From Ianthella basta (Eukaryota; Porifera; Demospongiae; Verongiida; Ianthellidae), in NCBI GenBank assembly GCA_964019415.1, contig OZ025868.1:15498578-15562577 (forward strand): a stretch of 64,000 nucleotides of DNA. Direction: 5' to 3'. Below, piece after piece: positions 61,515-64,000 of this stretch. A program made the translations under genes and the position numbers. A model generated the notes under the pieces. The model was given only the letters and a program-made list of their open reading frames with translations, was not told the DNA's origin and did no database searches. Within the stretch, counting starts at the first letter, position 1, and each line of letters opens with the position of its first letter.

Positions 61515-61773
61515 ATAAACAATCACGCGATCACATTACATGACACTCTGGACAAGCACTGAAACACTTACCAATGCTAGGTATATGACCCAGACATACC
61601 ATCTTGACACACCCCAGACACGCCCCCAAACACACCCCTTGCGCACTCCACTAACTGGTTGGTGTTGGTGAGGCTCACCTCCATCATATTACCCACACAC
61701 CCTAGACACAGCCCCACACATACCCTAGGAACACCCTCCCACACACCCTAGACACACCTTCTGACACACCCAC

Positions 61774-61957
61774 CTGGTGCCTCCATGTTGCTCTGACCAT
61801 GCACTGGGTTCCCATTAGTCACTGCATTAGACACCACCACACTACATCCGTGGTGGAGCTGTGTTTGAAGGGGAGGGGCAACCACTGCTGGGCTAGTGTC
61901 TCCACCACTACACTGGCTAATGTTGAGCTGCTGCAGTTGGTGTTGGAGGTCAAGACC
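61774..61957 (-). CDS. Penultimate SIK-like exon, copy C
   Basis: Acceptor GCCATTCCAG, then GLDLQHQLQQLNISQCSGGD and on through PLQTQLHHGCSVVVSNAV to NMEAP and a donor CAG|GTGGGT. Gln-rich, low complexity, as in the C-terminal half of SIK2/SIK3. A piece of the same exon is present at 23,650, 25,580, 47,100 and 49,030. Confidence 0.55.
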
Positions 61958-62784
61958 CTGGAATGGCCTTAGCTGGGATTGGAGGTCAGGGGCTGGACCA
62001 GCAGCATGGGGAGGGGACTGGGCATGGGAGGAATGGTATGGAGGTGGTGTGAGTACAAGGGAGTCAATGAAAGGGAACACACTGCTCCAGTACACCTCTG
62101 TCACACACCACACACACCTTCAGGGACCAAAGGGGGAGGAGTCCAACCTAGGAATGCCTATTAAAGATGTGCCACTGGGGGCAGGTCCTGGATGAGGAGG
62201 AGGGACCTCCTCATCCACTGGGAGTCAATGAACATCAAAGTCATTGTACGTACATCTTATCCTCAACAGCCTATGTGAAGATCAAGAGGGAGAGAAAGTG
62301 AGGGTAGCACAAAGGGCTATTATACAATACAGACAACAAACCCCCTACTACCATCATACACTCTCCCTCCAAACCCCTTCATTCACTTTACTACTCTCCC
62401 CTTCACACTCCAGCTCACCCTCTTGACTTCGTTCACATCTAGTCCCAACTGTTGAACAGCCACCAGCACAGGTTCACACCACTACACCATACCGCCGTCC
62501 TCGTACACCTGCATGCATCGCTCCATTTCTTTCCTTGGTTCTCCCTCCCCGCCCCCAGCCCCGCCCTTTCTCTCAGCCATCATTCACTTGTGTGTGAGCA
62601 CCTTGCTGAGAGGCTGCCTCTTGGCTGGGTTAGTCACCAGCATGCGTCGGATATACTGCTCACACTATGGAAGGATAAGAGCCCTATGTACATGAGATAA
62701 GAGCCCAGATTGTAAAATAAGAGCCTGGTACCACTATAGTGAGATAGCAGCCAATAATTATTGCAATAAGAGCCCAGGCTGTTA

Positions 62785-63048
<264 letters not shown>

Positions 63049-63194
63049 TCACAGCTCTTCCACTTCACATGCAATACAATAGCAAAGAACAATGAAGTGA
63101 ATATCAACTCGCACACTATTCCCCATGCACTCCATCTTACCTCACTTCTTTCCTGACTCCACCCCCTTCAGTGGTGGGTTAGATGTTACGTAGG

Positions 63195-63475
63195 ACAGCA
63201 GGCAGTGCCCTCAATAGAGAGGTGATTTCTGAACAGTGGAACCTGTCTATTCCAGGCAGTGCCCTCATTAGAGAGGTGATTTCTGAACATTGGAACCTGT
63301 CTATTCCAGGCAGTGCCCTCAATAGAGAGATGATTTCTGAACAGTAGAACCTGTCTATTCCAGGCAGTGCCCTCATTAGAGAGGTGATTTCTGAACAGTG
63401 GAACCTGTCTATTCCAGGCAGTGCCCTCATTAGAGAGGTCATTTCTGAACAGTAGAACCTGTCTATTCCAGGCAG
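63195..63475. repeat. 54-bp minisatellite, about five units
   Basis: The unit contains CAGTGGAACCTGTCTATTCC followed by AGGCAGTGCCCTCATTAGAG. The first 16 bases equal the terminal repeat of the pogo-like MITE at 12,457, suggesting that a transposon end was amplified. A minus-strand frame reads ALPGIDRFHCSEITSLMR repeatedly because 54 is a multiple of three; I do not regard it as a gene. Confidence 0.9.
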
Positions 63476-63975
<500 letters not shown>

Positions 63976-64000
63976 AAAAAACCAAGAGTAGACATATCAA

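Overview
The window is metazoan nuclear DNA, most likely from a sponge or another early-branching invertebrate. The signs are introns of about 65-80 bp, multi-exon fragments of animal gene families (salt-inducible kinase, AMP deaminase, Death domain, 7TM receptor), large ankyrin-repeat genes, many small DNA transposons and long CA/TG microsatellites. No bacterial gene organisation is seen. The sponge assignment is inference from these traits. One 200-base assembly gap (28,253-28,452) splits the window.

The backbone is a tandem array on the minus strand. Each unit, read right to left, has the 3' part of a salt-inducible-kinase-like (SIK) gene, then an intergenic block with a conserved plus-strand exon-like ORF, then an ankyrin-repeat gene that starts with MDQSPAA. 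Unit 1 is 1-14,300: only the N-terminus of its ankyrin gene is in the window, and its intergenic part is swollen by Helitron-like and TA-flanked elements. Unit 2 is 14,549-26,840 and recurs almost base for base at 37,997-50,290. Unit 3 is 52,887-63,009. The two complete ankyrin genes encode identical 1,129-residue proteins ending in a Schlafen-type AlbA_2 domain. The unit 3 ankyrin gene ends in a Death domain instead and is broken by at least five lesions. The SIK-like copies are broken differently from one another, yet all four copies of their final exon are open. An isolated AMP deaminase exon lies in unit 2 and its duplicate.

Between the gap and the second duplicate (28,453-37,996) lies a different segment. 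It has two tandem seven-transmembrane receptor genes on the plus strand, a lone Death-domain ORF on the minus strand, several hairpin-forming repeats and relics of receptor 3' flanks.

The 13.7-kb near-identical duplication (14,549-28,252 and 37,997-51,701) ends on its left in CA microsatellites and, in copy 1, exactly at the gap. This could be an assembly artefact or a very young duplication. Biologically, the most interesting theme is a family of ankyrin proteins that keep one recognition-like body and exchange the C-terminal module (Schlafen/AlbA_2 or Death domain), an arrangement that suggests, but does not prove, an innate immune or stress-signalling role. Mobile elements are unusually well resolved because related units supply empty sites for several insertions.
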